From: Nocardia tengchongensis
GTDB taxonomy: Bacteria; Actinomycetota; Actinomycetes; Mycobacteriales; Mycobacteriaceae
Reading direction: 5' to 3'
Assembly: GCF_018362975.1 (NCBI RefSeq)
Contig: NZ_CP074371.1
Location: 2,480,001-2,544,000, forward strand
Length of the DNA: 64,000 nucleotides
The notes under the pieces are model-generated. The model did not search any database. It was given only the letters and a program-made list of their open reading frames with translations, and was not told the DNA's origin. Shown here piece after piece: positions 32,403 through 41,329 of the stretch. Positions within the stretch are counted from its first letter, which is position 1. Each line of letters opens with the position of its first letter. Both the position numbers and the translations under genes were made by a program.

Positions 32403-32858
32403 TCAGATCCGCAGAATCGCCAGGTCGGCCAGGGAGAGAACCGTCCACGGGGGTGGACGGGCGTGATGCGCGCTCGGGTGGCGCGGTGCCGAGACGAGGC
32501 TGCCGCGGCGTTCGATGCCGACCCAGGCCAGCAGGGCCAGACCGAGTCCGAGCAGCAGTGTCGCGAGGACGAACAGACAACCGTGCATTCCGGCGTGACC
32601 ATTGCCGCAGTCGCCGCCGCAGCCCGGCACGGACATGGCCCGGTCCATGGACATGGCGACCGGCACGGCCGCCACGGGCAGCAGCGCGTCGTGCTCGGCC
32701 ATGACGGCCGGTGCGCTCATCGCCGAACCGGAGTCGTGATCCATACCGTCATGGCTCATGCCCAGGACCAGGGCGTGCATGGCCACCAGACCGGCCAGCA
32801 GTGCGAGCAGCCCGAAGGCCCGGAGATACCGGGTGCCGGGGGACCGTTGCTCGACCAC
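32403..32858 (-). CDS. DUF6153-like membrane protein, copper-associated
   Basis: The protein has 151 residues and a GTG start. A first helix ([20 protein letters not shown]) is followed by a His/Met-rich loop ([20 protein letters not shown], then [15 protein letters not shown]) and a second helix ([20 protein letters not shown]). His, Met and Cys richness outside the membrane points to copper binding, as in the DUF6153 family that pairs with DUF305. A CsoR-like palindrome lies 25 bases upstream. Confidence 0.8.
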   Translation of the reverse strand: MVEQRSPGTRYLRAFGLLALLAGLVAMHALVLGMSHDGMDHDSGSAMSAPAVMAEHDALLPVAAVPVAMSMDRAMSVPGCGGDCGNGHAGMHGCLFVLATLLLGLGLALLAWVGIERRGSLVSAPRHPSAHHARPPPWTVLSLADLAILRI

Positions 32859-32882
32859 CCGGACATACTACCCACTGACGAG

Positions 32883-32899
32883 ATACCCCCTGTCGGTAT
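32883..32899. promoter_or_regulatory. CsoR-like operator (site B, imperfect)
   Basis: ATACCCCCTGTCGGTAT has half-sites ATACCC and CGGTAT with 5 bp between; one base departs from the consensus. It sits in the gap between the copper-type gene and the RNase Z-like gene. Confidence 0.5.
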
Positions 32900-32950
32900 A
32901 GATGCCGGACGCGCCGGGCTCGCCGCCGCGTGGATCACGGGGGCGGCCGG

Positions 32951-32956
32951 TAGCCT
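32951..32956 (+). promoter_or_regulatory. Putative leaderless -10 box (TAGCCT)
   Basis: TAGCCT ends 7 bases before the GTG at 32964, and no ribosome binding site is seen. Confidence 0.4.
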
Positions 32957-32963
32957 GGCGGCC

Positions 32964-33881
32964 GTGTCACAGCGCGAACTGGTCATCCTCGGGACAGCCA
33001 GTCAAGTACCGACCAAGCAGCGCAACCACAACGGCTACCTGTTGCGCTGGGACCGCGAGGGACTGCTGTTCGACCCGGGGGAGGGCACCCAGCGGCAGAT
33101 GAGCTTCGCGGGCGTGGCCGCCAGCGGGATCACCCGCATCTGCGTCACCCACTTCCACGGCGATCACTGCTTCGGGCTGCCCGGCGTACTGGGCCGGATC
33201 AGCCTCGACGGCGCGCTGCATCCGGTGGACATCTACTTCCCGGCCTCGGGCGAGGTGTTCTACGAGCGGCTCGTGGACTCCTCCGCGCACAACCGGCAGG
33301 TCGAACTGCATCCGCATCCGATCACCGACGCCGGCGAACTACCGCCGCCGGGAGCCGGATTCACCCTGCGGGCGGCCCGGCTCTCCCATTCGGTGGAGGC
33401 CTTCGGCTACCGCCTGGACGAGCCCGACAGCCTGCGGTTCATTCCCGAACGGCTGCGGGAACTGGGAATATCGGGGCCGGTCGTCGGCGAACTGCAGCGG
33501 CGCGGCGCGGTCGAGATCGGCGGGCGCACCGTCACCCTCGACGAGGTGAGCGAGGCGCGGCCGGGACAGAGTTTCGCGTTCGTCATGGACACCCGGCTCT
33601 GCGACGGCGTCCACGACCTGGCGCGCGGCGTGGACATGCTCGTCATCGAGGCCACCTTCACCGACACCGACGAGAAACTGGCCGTCGAATACGGCCACCT
33701 CACCGCGGGCCAGGCGGCGCAGGTCGCGGCCCGGGCCGGGGTGCGCACCCTGGTGCTCACCCACTACTCCCAGCGCTACCGCACCCTCGACCAGCATTTG
33801 GCCGATGCCCGAGCCCATTTCGACGGCGAGATCGTCATCGCCGAGGATCTGATGCGCATTCCGGTGCCGCCCCGCCGCTGA
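32964..33881 (+). CDS. rnz: Ribonuclease Z-like MBL-fold protein
   Basis: The protein has 305 residues from GTG 32964; the frame is open upstream over another gene but begins naturally here ([29 protein letters not shown]). The metallo-beta-lactamase motif [12 protein letters not shown] (~63-74), [10 protein letters not shown] and [27 protein letters not shown] (the C-terminal His/Ala motif of tRNase Z) are all present. The short-form enzyme matures tRNA 3' ends. It is probably leaderless. Confidence 0.88.
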   Translation: MSQRELVILGTASQVPTKQRNHNGYLLRWDREGLLFDPGEGTQRQMSFAGVAASGITRICVTHFHGDHCFGLPGVLGRISLDGALHPVDIYFPASGEVFYERLVDSSAHNRQVELHPHPITDAGELPPPGAGFTLRAARLSHSVEAFGYRLDEPDSLRFIPERLRELGISGPVVGELQRRGAVEIGGRTVTLDEVSEARPGQSFAFVMDTRLCDGVHDLARGVDMLVIEATFTDTDEKLAVEYGHLTAGQAAQVAARAGVRTLVLTHYSQRYRTLDQHLADARAHFDGEIVIAEDLMRIPVPPRR

Positions 33882-33927
33882 GGGTGCGAAGTTTCGGTGC
33901 GCGCCCGGAGGGGCGGCGACCGCGGGC

Positions 33928-35616
33928 ATGATGGTCGGCATGGACGCGCACAAGGAGCTCATCGCACTCGCCGACCGGTACTGGGACGCCATGCTGGAGT
34001 CCGCGCCCAGTGAGGCGACCCTGTTGGGGGACAGGCGATTCGACGATCGGATCGAGGATCTGTCCGCCGGGGCGGAAGAGCGCCTACTCGGTACCTGGCG
34101 GGGTCTGCTCGCCGACGTGGACGCGCTCGACGCGGGGCGGCTGAGCGAGGAGGATCGCACCACCCGCAGCCTGCTGCGCACCGAATTGGCCTCGGCGGTC
34201 TCGTATCTGGAGTGTCGGCCTGTCGAGATGGCCTCCGATCAGATGAACGGCGTGCACTCCGCGATGCTGACCATGGCTCCGCAGGTGAACGCGCCCGCGC
34301 CGGAGAACGCGCTGCAACTGGTCGAGCGCTACCGGCAGTTCGGCACGCTGATGGCGCAGGCCGTGGAGCGGTTCCGGGCCGGGCTCACCGCGGGCCGCAC
34401 GCCCGCGCACATCACCATCGAGCGCTCGCTCAATCAGCTCGACGGCTACCTGTCCGCCGACCTGGCCGACGACCCGTTCGTCACCCTGGCCGGCCCGTCG
34501 GGCTGGGACGGTGAAACCGCCTGGCGCGCCGAGCTGACCGAGGTCGCCCGCGAGGTCATCCGCCCCGCCTTCGCCGCCTACCGCGGGGTGCTGGCCACCG
34601 AACTGCGTCCGGCCGCCCGCCCCGACGAACGGCCCGGCCTGTGCTGGCTCGGCGACGACGGCGCGGACATCTACCGCCGCCTGCTCCGCCGCCACACCAC
34701 GCTGCCCGATCTCGGCGCGGAGGAGATCCATCAGCTCGGCCTGGACGAATTGGCCGGGCTCCGCGCCGAATACGAGGAGATCGGCGGCCGCGCGTTCGGT
34801 CTCACCGACCAGACGGCCATCTTCGCCCGGCTGCGGTCGGACACCGCCCTGCGCTATCAGGACGCGGCCGACATCATGGCCGACGCCCGGGCCTGCCTGG
34901 CCGCGGCCGAAGCCGAAATGCCGAACTGGTTCGGCCGGCTGCCGCGCGAGTCCTGCGACATTCTGCCGGTCCCCGACTTCCTGGCCGCCGACGCTCCCGC
35001 CGCCTACTACTTCCCGCCCGCCGCCGACGGTTCCCGGCCCGGCGCGTACTACGTCAACCTGCGCGAACCCCAGACCCGCAACCGCTACGAGACCGCCGCG
35101 GTCGCCTACCACGAGGCGATTCCAGGCCATCACCTCCAGCTCACCATCGCCAACGAGCTCGACCACCTCCCGTCCTTCCAGCGGATGTCGTTCTCCAACA
35201 CCGCGTTCGTCGAAGGCTGGGCCCTCTATACCGAGCGCCTCGCCGACGAGATGGGTCTGTACCCGGACGACCTCACCCGCATCGGCATGCTCGCCGCCGA
35301 CTCGTGGCGCTCCTGCCGTCTGGTCGTCGACACCGGCCTGCACGCCAAGGGCTGGACCCGGCAGCAGGCCATCGATTTCATGGTCGCCAACGCCCCGGTC
35401 GGCGTCGAGGAGATCCGCGTCGAGATCGACCGCTACATCGCCATGCCCGCCCAGGCCGTCGCCTACAAGGTCGGCCAGCTCGAAATCCGCCGCCAGCGCG
35501 CCCAGGTCGCCGAACGCCTCGGAAACGCCTTCGATATCAAGGCTTTCCACGACAAGATCCTGAGCGCCGGCTCGGTCAGCCTGCCGGTCCTGCGAGACCT
35601 ATCCGCCTCGCTCTGA
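33928..35616 (+). CDS. DUF885 family putative metallopeptidase
   Basis: The protein has 562 residues; ATG 33928 or 33940 may be the start. It is largely helical. The zinc-peptidase-like motif YHEAIPGHHLQ (~395) followed by EGWALYTERLADEMG (~430) defines DUF885, a gluzincin-like family. No signal peptide is seen, so it is cytoplasmic. Substrate unknown. Confidence 0.9.
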   Translation: MMVGMDAHKELIALADRYWDAMLESAPSEATLLGDRRFDDRIEDLSAGAEERLLGTWRGLLADVDALDAGRLSEEDRTTRSLLRTELASAVSYLECRPVEMASDQMNGVHSAMLTMAPQVNAPAPENALQLVERYRQFGTLMAQAVERFRAGLTAGRTPAHITIERSLNQLDGYLSADLADDPFVTLAGPSGWDGETAWRAELTEVAREVIRPAFAAYRGVLATELRPAARPDERPGLCWLGDDGADIYRRLLRRHTTLPDLGAEEIHQLGLDELAGLRAEYEEIGGRAFGLTDQTAIFARLRSDTALRYQDAADIMADARACLAAAEAEMPNWFGRLPRESCDILPVPDFLAADAPAAYYFPPAADGSRPGAYYVNLREPQTRNRYETAAVAYHEAIPGHHLQLTIANELDHLPSFQRMSFSNTAFVEGWALYTERLADEMGLYPDDLTRIGMLAADSWRSCRLVVDTGLHAKGWTRQQAIDFMVANAPVGVEEIRVEIDRYIAMPAQAVAYKVGQLEIRRQRAQVAERLGNAFDIKAFHDKILSAGSVSLPVLRDLSASL

Positions 35617-35641
35617 CCGCGCATGGTTCCAGAGCCCACGG

Positions 35642-35820
35642 AATCCGGGTCATGCGGACACGCCTGGAGCGGACGAAGATTCGGCGGTGGGAACGGCGCG
35701 CCGCCGAAGAGTGACGGCGGCCGGCCGAGTCATGCCCCCAGAAACAGGGGCATGTGAACACCTGTGCTTCGGACCAGGATTCCGCGGTGGGAACGGAATG
35801 CCGCCCGAAGAGAGAAGGTT
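35642..35820 (+). repeat. Imperfect ~75-bp direct duplication, 100-bp period
   Basis: Positions ~35646-35719 align with ~35746-35820. The core GCGGTGGGAACGG is shared (35684-35696 and 35784-35796), as are CATG, ACAC, CGGAC and CCGCC-GAAGAG. Copy 1 also forms an 8-bp hairpin (TTCGGCGG / CCGCCGAA), which is degraded in copy 2. Confidence 0.7.
35731..35754 (+). terminator. 8-bp perfect hairpin between the repeat copies
   Basis: CATGCCCC and GGGGCATG enclose an 8-nt loop. There is no U-tract. It could be a terminator of the upstream gene, an attenuator or a regulatory structure before the small ORF. Confidence 0.45.
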
Positions 35821-35826
35821 CCCGCC

Positions 35827-35940
35827 ATGGGCTCATCCAACGTGTCGATCTCCAGCCTGTTGAACAACATCCTGGGGCAGCTGTCCACCGGAAGCCTCCC
35901 GGCGGCCGGGCACGGCGGGGTGGAGGCCGCCGTCTCGTAG
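35827..35940 (+). CDS. Possible small protein, 37 aa
   Basis: ATG 35827 follows AGAGAAGG by 8 bases, a good ribosome binding site. The peptide starts MGSSNVSISSLLNNILGQLS and ends GHGGVEAAVS. Its first part could form an amphipathic helix. It has no recognised relatives. The duplicated 75-bp unit and the hairpin immediately upstream suggest a regulated leader or a real small gene rather than chance. Confidence 0.45.
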   Translation: MGSSNVSISSLLNNILGQLSTGSLPAAGHGGVEAAVS

Positions 35941-36053
35941 CCTCCGGCCTGTGGCCGGGCCCCTCAACGCGGGTGGCGGGGAGCGCGCGGGAATAGCCGC
36001 CCGGGCGACGCGTTCGACTCCATGGTGAGTTGGGTTGCGGAGAGGGGTTGCCG

Positions 36054-37481
36054 GTGACGGCTACGGATGTGAAGTCGGCTGTCGGGTTGCGGTCGGAGCG
36101 GGGGCCGATCCTCGCGGCGCTCATGTTGTCGACCTCGCTGGTGGCCCTGGACTCCACCGTCATCGCGACCGCGGTGCTCACCATCACCGATCAGCTCGGC
36201 GGGTTCGCGCAGTTCCCTTGGCTTTTCAGTATCTATCTGCTGGCGCAGGCGGTGACCGTCCCGATCTACGGCAAGCTCGCCGACATGGTCGGGCGGAAAC
36301 CGGTGATGCTGTTCGGCATCGCGGTGTTCGCGCTCGGGTCGCTGTTGTGCGGGCTCGCCACCAGCATGCTCGGGCTGATCGTGTTCCGTGCGGTGCAGGG
36401 CATCGGCGCCGGAGCGGTCAGCCCGATCGCGATGACCATCGCCGGTGACGTCTACACCGTGCAGGAGCGGGCCAAGGTGCAGGCGTACCTGGCCAGCGTG
36501 TGGGCGACCTCGTCGGTGGTGGGACCGCTGCTGGGCGGGGTGTTCTCGGAGTACGTCAGCTGGCGGTGGATCTTCCTGGTCAACCTGCCGCTGGCGGCCG
36601 TGGCCGGTTGGATGATCCTGCGGAAGTTCACCGAAAGCGCTCCGCGACAGCGTCATCGGATCGACTACCTCGGGGCCGGACTACTGACCGTCGGCGCGGG
36701 CGCGCTGATTCTGGCCCTGCTCGAGGGCGGGCAGGCGTGGGCCTGGGGCTCGGCGTCGAGTCTGGGGCTGTTCGGCGGCGGCGCGGTGATCCTGGTGGCG
36801 TTCGCGCTGGTGGAACGGCGGGCCGCGAATCCGATTCTGCCGCTGTGGGTTTTCACCCGGCGCGTGGTGGTGGCCAGCAGCCTGGTCTCGTTGATGGTCG
36901 GCGCGATCCTGCTGGGTCTCACCTCGTATGTGCCGACCTTCGCGCAGGGCGTGCTGGGCACCGGGGCGCTGGTCGCCGGACTCACCGTTGGTGCGCTCAC
37001 GCTGGGCTGGCCGCTGGCAGCCTCGCAGGCGGGGAAGGTGTACCTGCGCATCGGTTTCCGGTCGACGGCGCTGATCGGCACCGTGCTCGCCACCGTGGGC
37101 GCGGCGTCGCTGCTGCTGGTGGACGCCGGTTCCGGCCTGTTGCAACTGGCGGTCGGCTGTTTCATCGTCGGAACCGGGATGGGCCTGGTGGCCACGCCGA
37201 CCCTGATCGCGGCGCAGTCCGAGAGCGAATGGTCCGAGCGCGGAGTGGTGACCGCCACCAACATGTTCGCGCGCTCGCTGGGCAGCGCGGTCGGGGTGGC
37301 CGTATTCGGCGCGGTGGTCAATGCGCGGCTCGGCGGCGTCGACCATCCGGCGGCAGCCGATCTGGCACCGGCGGTGCATCTGGTCTTCGTAGGCGTCGCG
37401 GCCAGCGCGGTGGTCATGATCGGGGCGGCCGCCGTCATGCCCCGCGGTCGTGCGGCCGATCCGGAAACCCATTCGGCGTGA
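36054..37481 (+). CDS. MFS drug exporter, DHA2/EmrB type
   Basis: The protein has 475 residues from GTG 36054, preceded by GGAGAGGGG; the frame is open 8 codons upstream. It has 14 predicted helices. Motif C/D1-type LDSTVIATAVLTI (~33-45), the loop GKLADMVGRKPVM (~70-82) and the antiporter region GPLLGGVFSEYVSWRWIFLVNLP (~150-172) are all typical of proton-coupled drug exporters. No linked regulator is present. Substrate unknown. Confidence 0.93.
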   Translation: MTATDVKSAVGLRSERGPILAALMLSTSLVALDSTVIATAVLTITDQLGGFAQFPWLFSIYLLAQAVTVPIYGKLADMVGRKPVMLFGIAVFALGSLLCGLATSMLGLIVFRAVQGIGAGAVSPIAMTIAGDVYTVQERAKVQAYLASVWATSSVVGPLLGGVFSEYVSWRWIFLVNLPLAAVAGWMILRKFTESAPRQRHRIDYLGAGLLTVGAGALILALLEGGQAWAWGSASSLGLFGGGAVILVAFALVERRAANPILPLWVFTRRVVVASSLVSLMVGAILLGLTSYVPTFAQGVLGTGALVAGLTVGALTLGWPLAASQAGKVYLRIGFRSTALIGTVLATVGAASLLLVDAGSGLLQLAVGCFIVGTGMGLVATPTLIAAQSESEWSERGVVTATNMFARSLGSAVGVAVFGAVVNARLGGVDHPAAADLAPAVHLVFVGVAASAVVMIGAAAVMPRGRAADPETHSA

Positions 37482-37581
37482 CGAAGATCGACATGCTTTT
37501 TGCGGTATCGCAGAATTGCGCCGGGCGGTCGGCAATAAACGCAAAAAGGCCACCGACCGTGCCGAATGGAATAGCCCGGCA

Positions 37582-38751
37582 ATGATCCAGCACACTGTAG
37601 GTGTGGTTGAGGTCGAGGACGTATTGCGCCGGCTGCGGCGGTATCCGGATGTCGAAGCGGTGAACCTGTACGCGGTCGATGCCGCTGACCGGCTCATGCT
37701 CGATGTCGCCGCTGATTCGCTGGCCGCCGCGGGAGACCATCGGGTAGCGGTCATCGACGACGGATACGGGGCGTTGACCCTCGGCGCGATCGCGGCGCAC
37801 GACCTGCGCGGCGTGCGCGTGCATCAGGATTTGCTCACCGGTGAATTAGCCCTCGCCAACAATGCCCGAATTGTCGGTCTCTCCGATCGTTATTCGACGC
37901 GGGAATTGGGCGAGGCCCTCCTCTCCGATGTGCGCGTGGTGCTGTGGCGGCTGCCGCGCGCGCTGTCCGGTCTGGCCGAGACCGCCGAAGCCATCGCGCG
38001 TTTCGCGCTGCCCGAGGTGGAGGTCTTCGCCGGCGGTCGCGACAAGTACCTGACCACGGCCATGAACGAGGTGCTGGCCGAATCCTTCGGCTCGGTGCGC
38101 GCCAGCCGCGGCCGCCAGAAATCCCGCATCCTGCTCGCCGCCGAGCCCAAACCCGTTGGCGAGCCCCGCTTCCCGGTGCGCAACCGCCTCGACGAGCAGG
38201 ATCTGGAGGTGGTCGCCCACGGCGCCGCCTTCTCCGGCCCGCGCCTGGACATCGGCACCCGCTTCCTGCTCGACCACCTGCGGCGGATGAAGCCCGACGC
38301 CCGCGACGCCATCGATCTGGGTTGCGGCACCGGCATTCTCGCGGTCGCCCTGGCCAAGGCCCGCCCCGGCATCCGGGTCACCGCGACCGATCAGTCGGCC
38401 GCCGCCATCGCCTCCACCCGCGCCACCGTCGCCGCCAACAGCGTCGCCGACCGGGTCACCGTGCTGCGCGACGACGCCATGTCCAGCGCTCCCGACAACA
38501 GCGCCGATCTGGTGCTGTGCAATCCGCCCTTCCACATCGGGGCGGCCGTGCACACCGGCTCGGCCATCAAGATGTTCCAGCAGACCGGCCGCGTACTGCG
38601 CCCCGGCGGCGAGCTCTGGACGGTCTACAACACGCACCTCAACTACCGCAGCGTCATGGAGCGCATGGTCGGGAAAACCGATGTGATGGGCCGCAATCGC
38701 AAATTCACTGTGACCCGGTCGGTGTGCGGTCTGCGCGAAGCCGAACAATAG
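37582..38751 (+). CDS. RsmC/RlmG-like rRNA (guanine-N2) methyltransferase
   Basis: The protein has 389 residues from ATG 37582; the frame extends upstream into the MFS gene. The N-terminal half is a degenerate methyltransferase-like domain. The C-terminal half has the SAM motif IDLGCGTGILAVAL (~248-261) and the base-flipping catalytic motif CNPPFHIG (~312-319), followed by TVYNTHLNYR. The tandem layout matches E. coli RsmC (16S G1207) and RlmG (23S G1835). Which rRNA is modified cannot be told. The next gene starts 6 bases after the stop. Confidence 0.88.
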   Translation: MIQHTVGVVEVEDVLRRLRRYPDVEAVNLYAVDAADRLMLDVAADSLAAAGDHRVAVIDDGYGALTLGAIAAHDLRGVRVHQDLLTGELALANNARIVGLSDRYSTRELGEALLSDVRVVLWRLPRALSGLAETAEAIARFALPEVEVFAGGRDKYLTTAMNEVLAESFGSVRASRGRQKSRILLAAEPKPVGEPRFPVRNRLDEQDLEVVAHGAAFSGPRLDIGTRFLLDHLRRMKPDARDAIDLGCGTGILAVALAKARPGIRVTATDQSAAAIASTRATVAANSVADRVTVLRDDAMSSAPDNSADLVLCNPPFHIGAAVHTGSAIKMFQQTGRVLRPGGELWTVYNTHLNYRSVMERMVGKTDVMGRNRKFTVTRSVCGLREAEQ

Positions 38752-38756
38752 GGTTC

Positions 38757-39692
38757 ATGGGACGTATCGATCTTCGAGTCTTCACCGAACCCCAGCAGGG
38801 CGCGTCCTACGACACCCTGCGCACGGTCGCCAAGGCCGCCGAGGACCTCGGCTACGACGCCTTCTTCCGCTCCGACCACTATCTGAAGATGGGCGACGCG
38901 GACGGTCTGCCCGGCCCCACCGACGCCTGGATCACCCTGGCCGGGCTGGCCCGCGAGACCAGTCGCATCCGTCTGGGCACCCTGGTCACCTCCGCGACCT
39001 TCCGGCACCCGGGCGTGCTCGCCATCGAGGTGGCCCAGGTCGACGCCATGTCCGAGGGGCGCGTCGAATTCGGTTTCGGCGCGGGCTGGTTCGAGGCCGA
39101 GCACGCCGCCTACGGCATCCCGTTCCCGGCCGCGAAGTTCCCGCGCTTCGAAGAGCAGCTGGCCATAGTCACCGGGCTGTGGTCGACGCCGGTGGGGGAG
39201 ACCTTCTCCTTCGCGGGCGAGCACTACACGCTGACCGATTCCCCGGCACTGCCCAAGCCGGTGCAGTCGCGCATCCCGGTCATCATCGGCGGCATGGGCG
39301 CCAAGCGCACGCCGCGGCTGGCCGCGCGGTACGCCACCGAATTCAACGTGCCCTTCCAGTCGCCCGAGGCCAGTGCCGAGCAGTTCGAGCGGGTCCGCAA
39401 GGCGGCCAAGGACATCGGCCGCGACCCCCTGGAGATCACCTTCTCCAATGCGCTGGTCGCCTGCGTCGGCGCGACCGACGCCGAGGTGGCGCGGCGCGCG
39501 GCCGCCATCGGCCGCGAGGTCGACGAGCTGAAGGCCAACGGTCTGGCGGGCAGTCCGGACGAGGTGGTCGACGAGATCGGCCGCTACGCGGAGATCGCCG
39601 GGACCAGCCGGGTGTACCTGCAGACGCTGGATCTGTCGGATCTGGATCACCTGGAGCTCATCGCCACCCGGGTGATGAGTCAGCTGGGCTGA
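38757..39692 (+). CDS. LLM-class F420-dependent oxidoreductase
   Basis: The protein has 311 residues from ATG 38757. It shows a bacterial luciferase-like TIM barrel: YDAFFRSDHYLKM (substrate/cofactor face), ETSRIRLGTLVTSATFRHPGVLA, GRVEFGFGAGWFEAEHAAYGI and PVIIGGMGAKRTPRLAARYA. This subgroup (TIGR03560-like) uses F420, as expected for mycolic-acid actinobacteria. It is only 5 bases from the methyltransferase stop, so they may share a transcript. Substrate unknown. Confidence 0.92.
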   Translation: MGRIDLRVFTEPQQGASYDTLRTVAKAAEDLGYDAFFRSDHYLKMGDADGLPGPTDAWITLAGLARETSRIRLGTLVTSATFRHPGVLAIEVAQVDAMSEGRVEFGFGAGWFEAEHAAYGIPFPAAKFPRFEEQLAIVTGLWSTPVGETFSFAGEHYTLTDSPALPKPVQSRIPVIIGGMGAKRTPRLAARYATEFNVPFQSPEASAEQFERVRKAAKDIGRDPLEITFSNALVACVGATDAEVARRAAAIGREVDELKANGLAGSPDEVVDEIGRYAEIAGTSRVYLQTLDLSDLDHLELIATRVMSQLG

Positions 39693-39851
39693 CCGGGCCT
39701 GATCGACGGCACCCTCGGTAAAGCTAAGGTAAAGTCCGTTTAGTCCGATCTGTTGGGGTTCGGGAACTCCGGACCCCCACCACGCGTTGGACGAGTAGCT
39801 TCAATGGCCACGACCGACGTGAGCCGCGACTCCAGAAAGGGACGCACGGAA

Positions 39852-40715
39852 ATGCGCTCCACATCCAACCCGGTCTTCCGGAACTTGCAGCCGCAGCAGG
39901 GCGGCTACGCCGGCTTCGGCTCGGCACCTGGAGCCGGACAGTACACCGCCAACCCGTACGGCCAGCAGCCTCCGCAGTACCCGGGCGGCTACCAGCAGCC
40001 CTACCAGCCGGCCGTACCCACCACCCGCCCGATGACCATCGACGATGTCGTGCAGAAGACCGGCATCACCCTCGGCGTGGTCACCCTGACGGCGATCCTG
40101 TCCTACGCGCTCACCTCGGCCAACCACGGCCTCGCCATGCTGTTCCTGCTCGTCGGCGGTCTGGGCGGCTTCGCGCTCGCCATGATCATGACCTTCGGCC
40201 GCAAGCAGGACAACCCGGCGCTGGTGCTCAGCTACGCGGCGCTGGAAGGCCTGCTGCTGGGCTCGTTCTCGTTCCTGTTCACCAATGTGCAGTTCGGTGG
40301 CGTCGGCGGCTCCGGCCTGATCGCGCAGGCGGTGCTCGGCACCTTCGGCGTGTTCTTCGGCATGCTCGTGGTCTACAAGACCGGCGCGATCCGCGTCACC
40401 CCGCGCTTCACCCGCATGATCGTCGGCGCCATGATCGGCATCCTGGTGCTCATGCTCGGCAACCTGGTCGCCGGCTTCTTCACCTCGGGCGGCTTCGGCC
40501 TGCGTGATGGCGGCCCGCTGGCCATCGTCTTCAGCCTCGTCGTCATCGGTGTCGCGGCCTTCAGCTTCCTGCTCGACTTCGACGCCGCCGACCAGCTCAT
40601 CCGGGCCCAGGCTCCGGAGAAGGCGGCCTGGGGCGTGGCCTTCGGCCTGACCGTCACTCTGGTCTGGCTGTACCTCGAGATCCTGCGGCTGCTGAGCTAC
40701 TTCCAGGACCGGTAG
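39852..40715 (+). CDS. Bax inhibitor-1/YccA family membrane protein
   Basis: The protein has 287 residues from ATG 39852. A ~55-residue Gln/Pro/Tyr/Gly-rich cytoplasmic tail (YQQPYQP etc.) precedes seven helices. FGRKQDNPALVLSYAALEGLLLGSFSFLF and the C-terminal DFDAADQLIRAQAPEKAAWGVAFGLTVTLVWLYLEILRLL are the BI-1 signatures; the family has pH-sensitive calcium-leak activity in the B. subtilis member. The actinobacterial form with the Q/P-rich tail is common. Confidence 0.92.
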   Translation: MRSTSNPVFRNLQPQQGGYAGFGSAPGAGQYTANPYGQQPPQYPGGYQQPYQPAVPTTRPMTIDDVVQKTGITLGVVTLTAILSYALTSANHGLAMLFLLVGGLGGFALAMIMTFGRKQDNPALVLSYAALEGLLLGSFSFLFTNVQFGGVGGSGLIAQAVLGTFGVFFGMLVVYKTGAIRVTPRFTRMIVGAMIGILVLMLGNLVAGFFTSGGFGLRDGGPLAIVFSLVVIGVAAFSFLLDFDAADQLIRAQAPEKAAWGVAFGLTVTLVWLYLEILRLLSYFQDR

Positions 40716-40748
40716 TCCGGGAAGGGCTGACACCCAGCTGAATACGCG

Positions 40749-40784
40749 AGTGGGCGGGCATCGGGAATCCGGTGCCCGCCCACT
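40749..40784 (+). terminator. Terminator after BI-1 gene
   Basis: The stem AGTGGGCGGGCA / TGCCCGCCCACT (12 bp) with a 12-nt loop lies between two convergent genes and may serve both. Confidence 0.7.
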
Positions 40785-40811
40785 GCTGTGTAGCCAAGCC
40801 TGAGAGCAGCT

Positions 40812-41150
40812 TCACTCGTTGGTCACCACCTCCTTCAGCACGTCGGTGGCGACGTGATCCGCGCCGCAGTCGTCGGCGAGGATCGCGATGCTGGAGCAGT
40901 TCCGCACGCGCAGCGGCAGGATCGCCTGGTAGGCGGCCGACTCGTACCAGTCGAGAACGGCCTGGTGGTCCGGGAATTCGATGACGATGGCGATCGCGCT
41001 CGCCGGGCCCTCGATGACCTGCTGGGTGCCGCCGTGGACGAGGAACTTGCCGCCGAATGGTTCCAGCGTGGCGTCGATGCGCTCCAGGTATTCCACGATC
41101 TCGGCGTTGAGGTCCACGTCCCACAGATTGGCGATGGCGTAACCGGGCAT
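40812..41150 (-). CDS. DUF1330 family protein
   Basis: The protein has 112 residues. MPGYAIANLWDVDLNAEIVEYLERIDATLEPFGGKFLVHGG and VIEFPDHQAVLDWYESAAYQAILPLR are the ferredoxin-like (dimeric alpha/beta barrel) signature of DUF1330. It is stand-alone. The C-terminal ~20 residues (DCGADHVATDVLKEVVTNE) extend past the usual end. Function unknown. Confidence 0.9.
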   Translation of the reverse strand: MPGYAIANLWDVDLNAEIVEYLERIDATLEPFGGKFLVHGGTQQVIEGPASAIAIVIEFPDHQAVLDWYESAAYQAILPLRVRNCSSIAILADDCGADHVATDVLKEVVTNE

Positions 41151-41280
41151 TTCGAGCTCCCTCGATCGGATTGCTGTGTTGCCCTTGATGTTTCCGCCTG
41201 CCCGGAACGAAGTCGATTACCTGCCGGGTAATGACGAGGGGGCGTGCGGCCTCGGCCCCACACCCCTCGAACGAGTCGGC

Positions 41281-41307
41281 CCGCCCGACCTACGAAAGGT
41301 CGGGCGG
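41281..41307 (-). terminator. Terminator after thiolase gene
   Basis: The 11-bp stem CCGCCCGACCT / AGGTCGGGCGG with a 5-nt loop lies ~25 bases downstream of the thiolase stop. Confidence 0.7.
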
Positions 41308-41329
41308 CCCGGACTAGCTGTTCAGCGTC

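Noticed and set aside
39719..39740. Possible iron box (IdeR/DtxR) before the BI-1 gene
   Set aside because: GGTAAAGCTAAGGTAAAG is a direct repeat and lacks the inverted half-site needed for an IdeR box.
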